From Saprospiraceae bacterium (GTDB lineage: Bacteria; Bacteroidota; Bacteroidia; Chitinophagales; Saprospiraceae), in contig JADKGF010000007.1 in the NCBI GenBank assembly GCA_016717105.1, positions 62,001-126,000 on the forward strand: a stretch of DNA of 64,000 nt. Reading direction: 5' to 3'. A program made the translations under genes and the position numbers. The notes under the pieces are model-generated. The model saw only the letters and a list, made by a program, of their open reading frames with translations. It was not told where the DNA came from and ran no database searches. How positions within the stretch are numbered: the first letter of the stretch is position 1; each line of letters begins with the position of its first letter. Shown here in pieces: positions 63,635-64,000 of the stretch.

Positions 63635-63941
63635 ATTGTATTGTCTTAAATTTGATTGTGATATTGAACTAACGAATTTATCCTTGTATTTGTTGAAATA
63701 TTGAATTGGAGATTTAAGAACTTAACATAAGACGTTGCCATATTTATTAAGTAAATTTGTGGTGCTAATGTTTCGTTTTCATTGTGTTCATTTCGATTAA
63801 GAACATTGCCATTTTGTAATGTGTAGAAAGACAGTGATTTAAATAATGTAATAAAATTAAAATAATATTAGTGTCAATTTGACATATCTTATTAAATTTG
63901 TGCTTTTTTTTTGCAAAACAACATAATAAATATATACTTAT
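63635..63941. other. 307-bp AT-rich intergenic region
   Basis: The only signal noticed is TAAATTTG (63893-63900), a -7-like box 41 bases before ATG 63942, without a spaced TTTG (63878-63881 is too close). No hairpin or gene was seen. Confidence 0.45.
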
Positions 63942-64000
63942 ATGCTATCAAGAACAGAAATCTTTGGTTATGCTCCTAAGAAGGAATATTCTAAATCAGT
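63942..64000 (+). CDS. Start of an unidentified gene (cut by window edge)
   Basis: ATG 63942 opens MLSRTEIFGYAPKKEYSKS and continues past the window. The 19 residues visible are too few to identify it. It has no signal peptide. Confidence 0.45.
   Translation, partial: MLSRTEIFGYAPKKEYSKS

Noticed and set aside
1..64000. tRNA, rRNA or prophage genes
   Set aside because: No cloverleaf, rRNA motif, integrase, terminase or capsid protein was recognised while reading both strands.

Overview
The window looks like chromosomal DNA of a free-living member of the Bacteroidota, most likely a Saprospirales-type lineage (lineage is inference). The evidence is AT-rich DNA, promoters of the Bacteroidota type (TTTG, 19-20 bp, TAnnTTTG) at several genes, many exported proteins ending in type IX secretion (T9SS) sorting tails, CarboxypepD-type TonB-dependent receptors with a DUF4249 lipoprotein, LytTR/LytS two-component genes, and proline-free-leader 'xAQ' signal peptides. 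No tRNA, rRNA, CRISPR array, prophage or insertion sequence was recognised.

Layout. 1-400: start of a biotin carboxylase gene. 668-6079: a very large P-domain/Ig-repeat surface protein with a T9SS type B tail. 6.4-9.6 kb: two tandem universal stress proteins and a class 3 aldehyde dehydrogenase. 9.6-12.5 kb: leuS. 12.5-13.7 kb: gene-poor DNA with an 11-bp tandem repeat, a TATG microsatellite and hairpins. 13.7-19.2 kb: lipoproteins, a T9SS protein and a bestrophin channel. 19.2-23.2 kb: a LytTR regulator and its propeller-type sensor kinase. 23.4-31 kb: outer-membrane receptor with cytochrome c, acyltransferase, a secreted hydrolase and a membrane protein. 31-47 kb: a surface-protein region on the minus strand, containing an FGE-like protein, a 24-residue-repeat protein, an SprB-like repeat protein, an FN3 protein, a 1917-residue exported protein overlapping an outer-membrane barrel gene, and a beta-helix protein. 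A 112-bp intergenic element occurs twice here. 47-60 kb: conserved genes (arsenosugar-type radical SAM pair, phosphodiesterase, lpdA, MscS, rhodanese, secG, TonB receptor with DUF4249, ABC importer, dNK, folK). 60-64 kb: amino-acid symporter, PIF1-like helicase, an outer-membrane protein, and the start of an unidentified gene.

A dominant feature is that at least a dozen genes are broken by single-base insertions or deletions, often in short homopolymers, including the essential leuS. In each case the reading frames rejoin with intact family sequence. I therefore treat these as single genes and infer sequence errors rather than gene decay. Coordinates given below span the rejoined genes.

The most distinctive material is the 35.1-45.1 kb exported cluster (barrel + 1917-aa protein + small secreted protein + FN3 protein), which I cannot assign to a named system, and the duplicated 112-bp element next to surface-protein genes.
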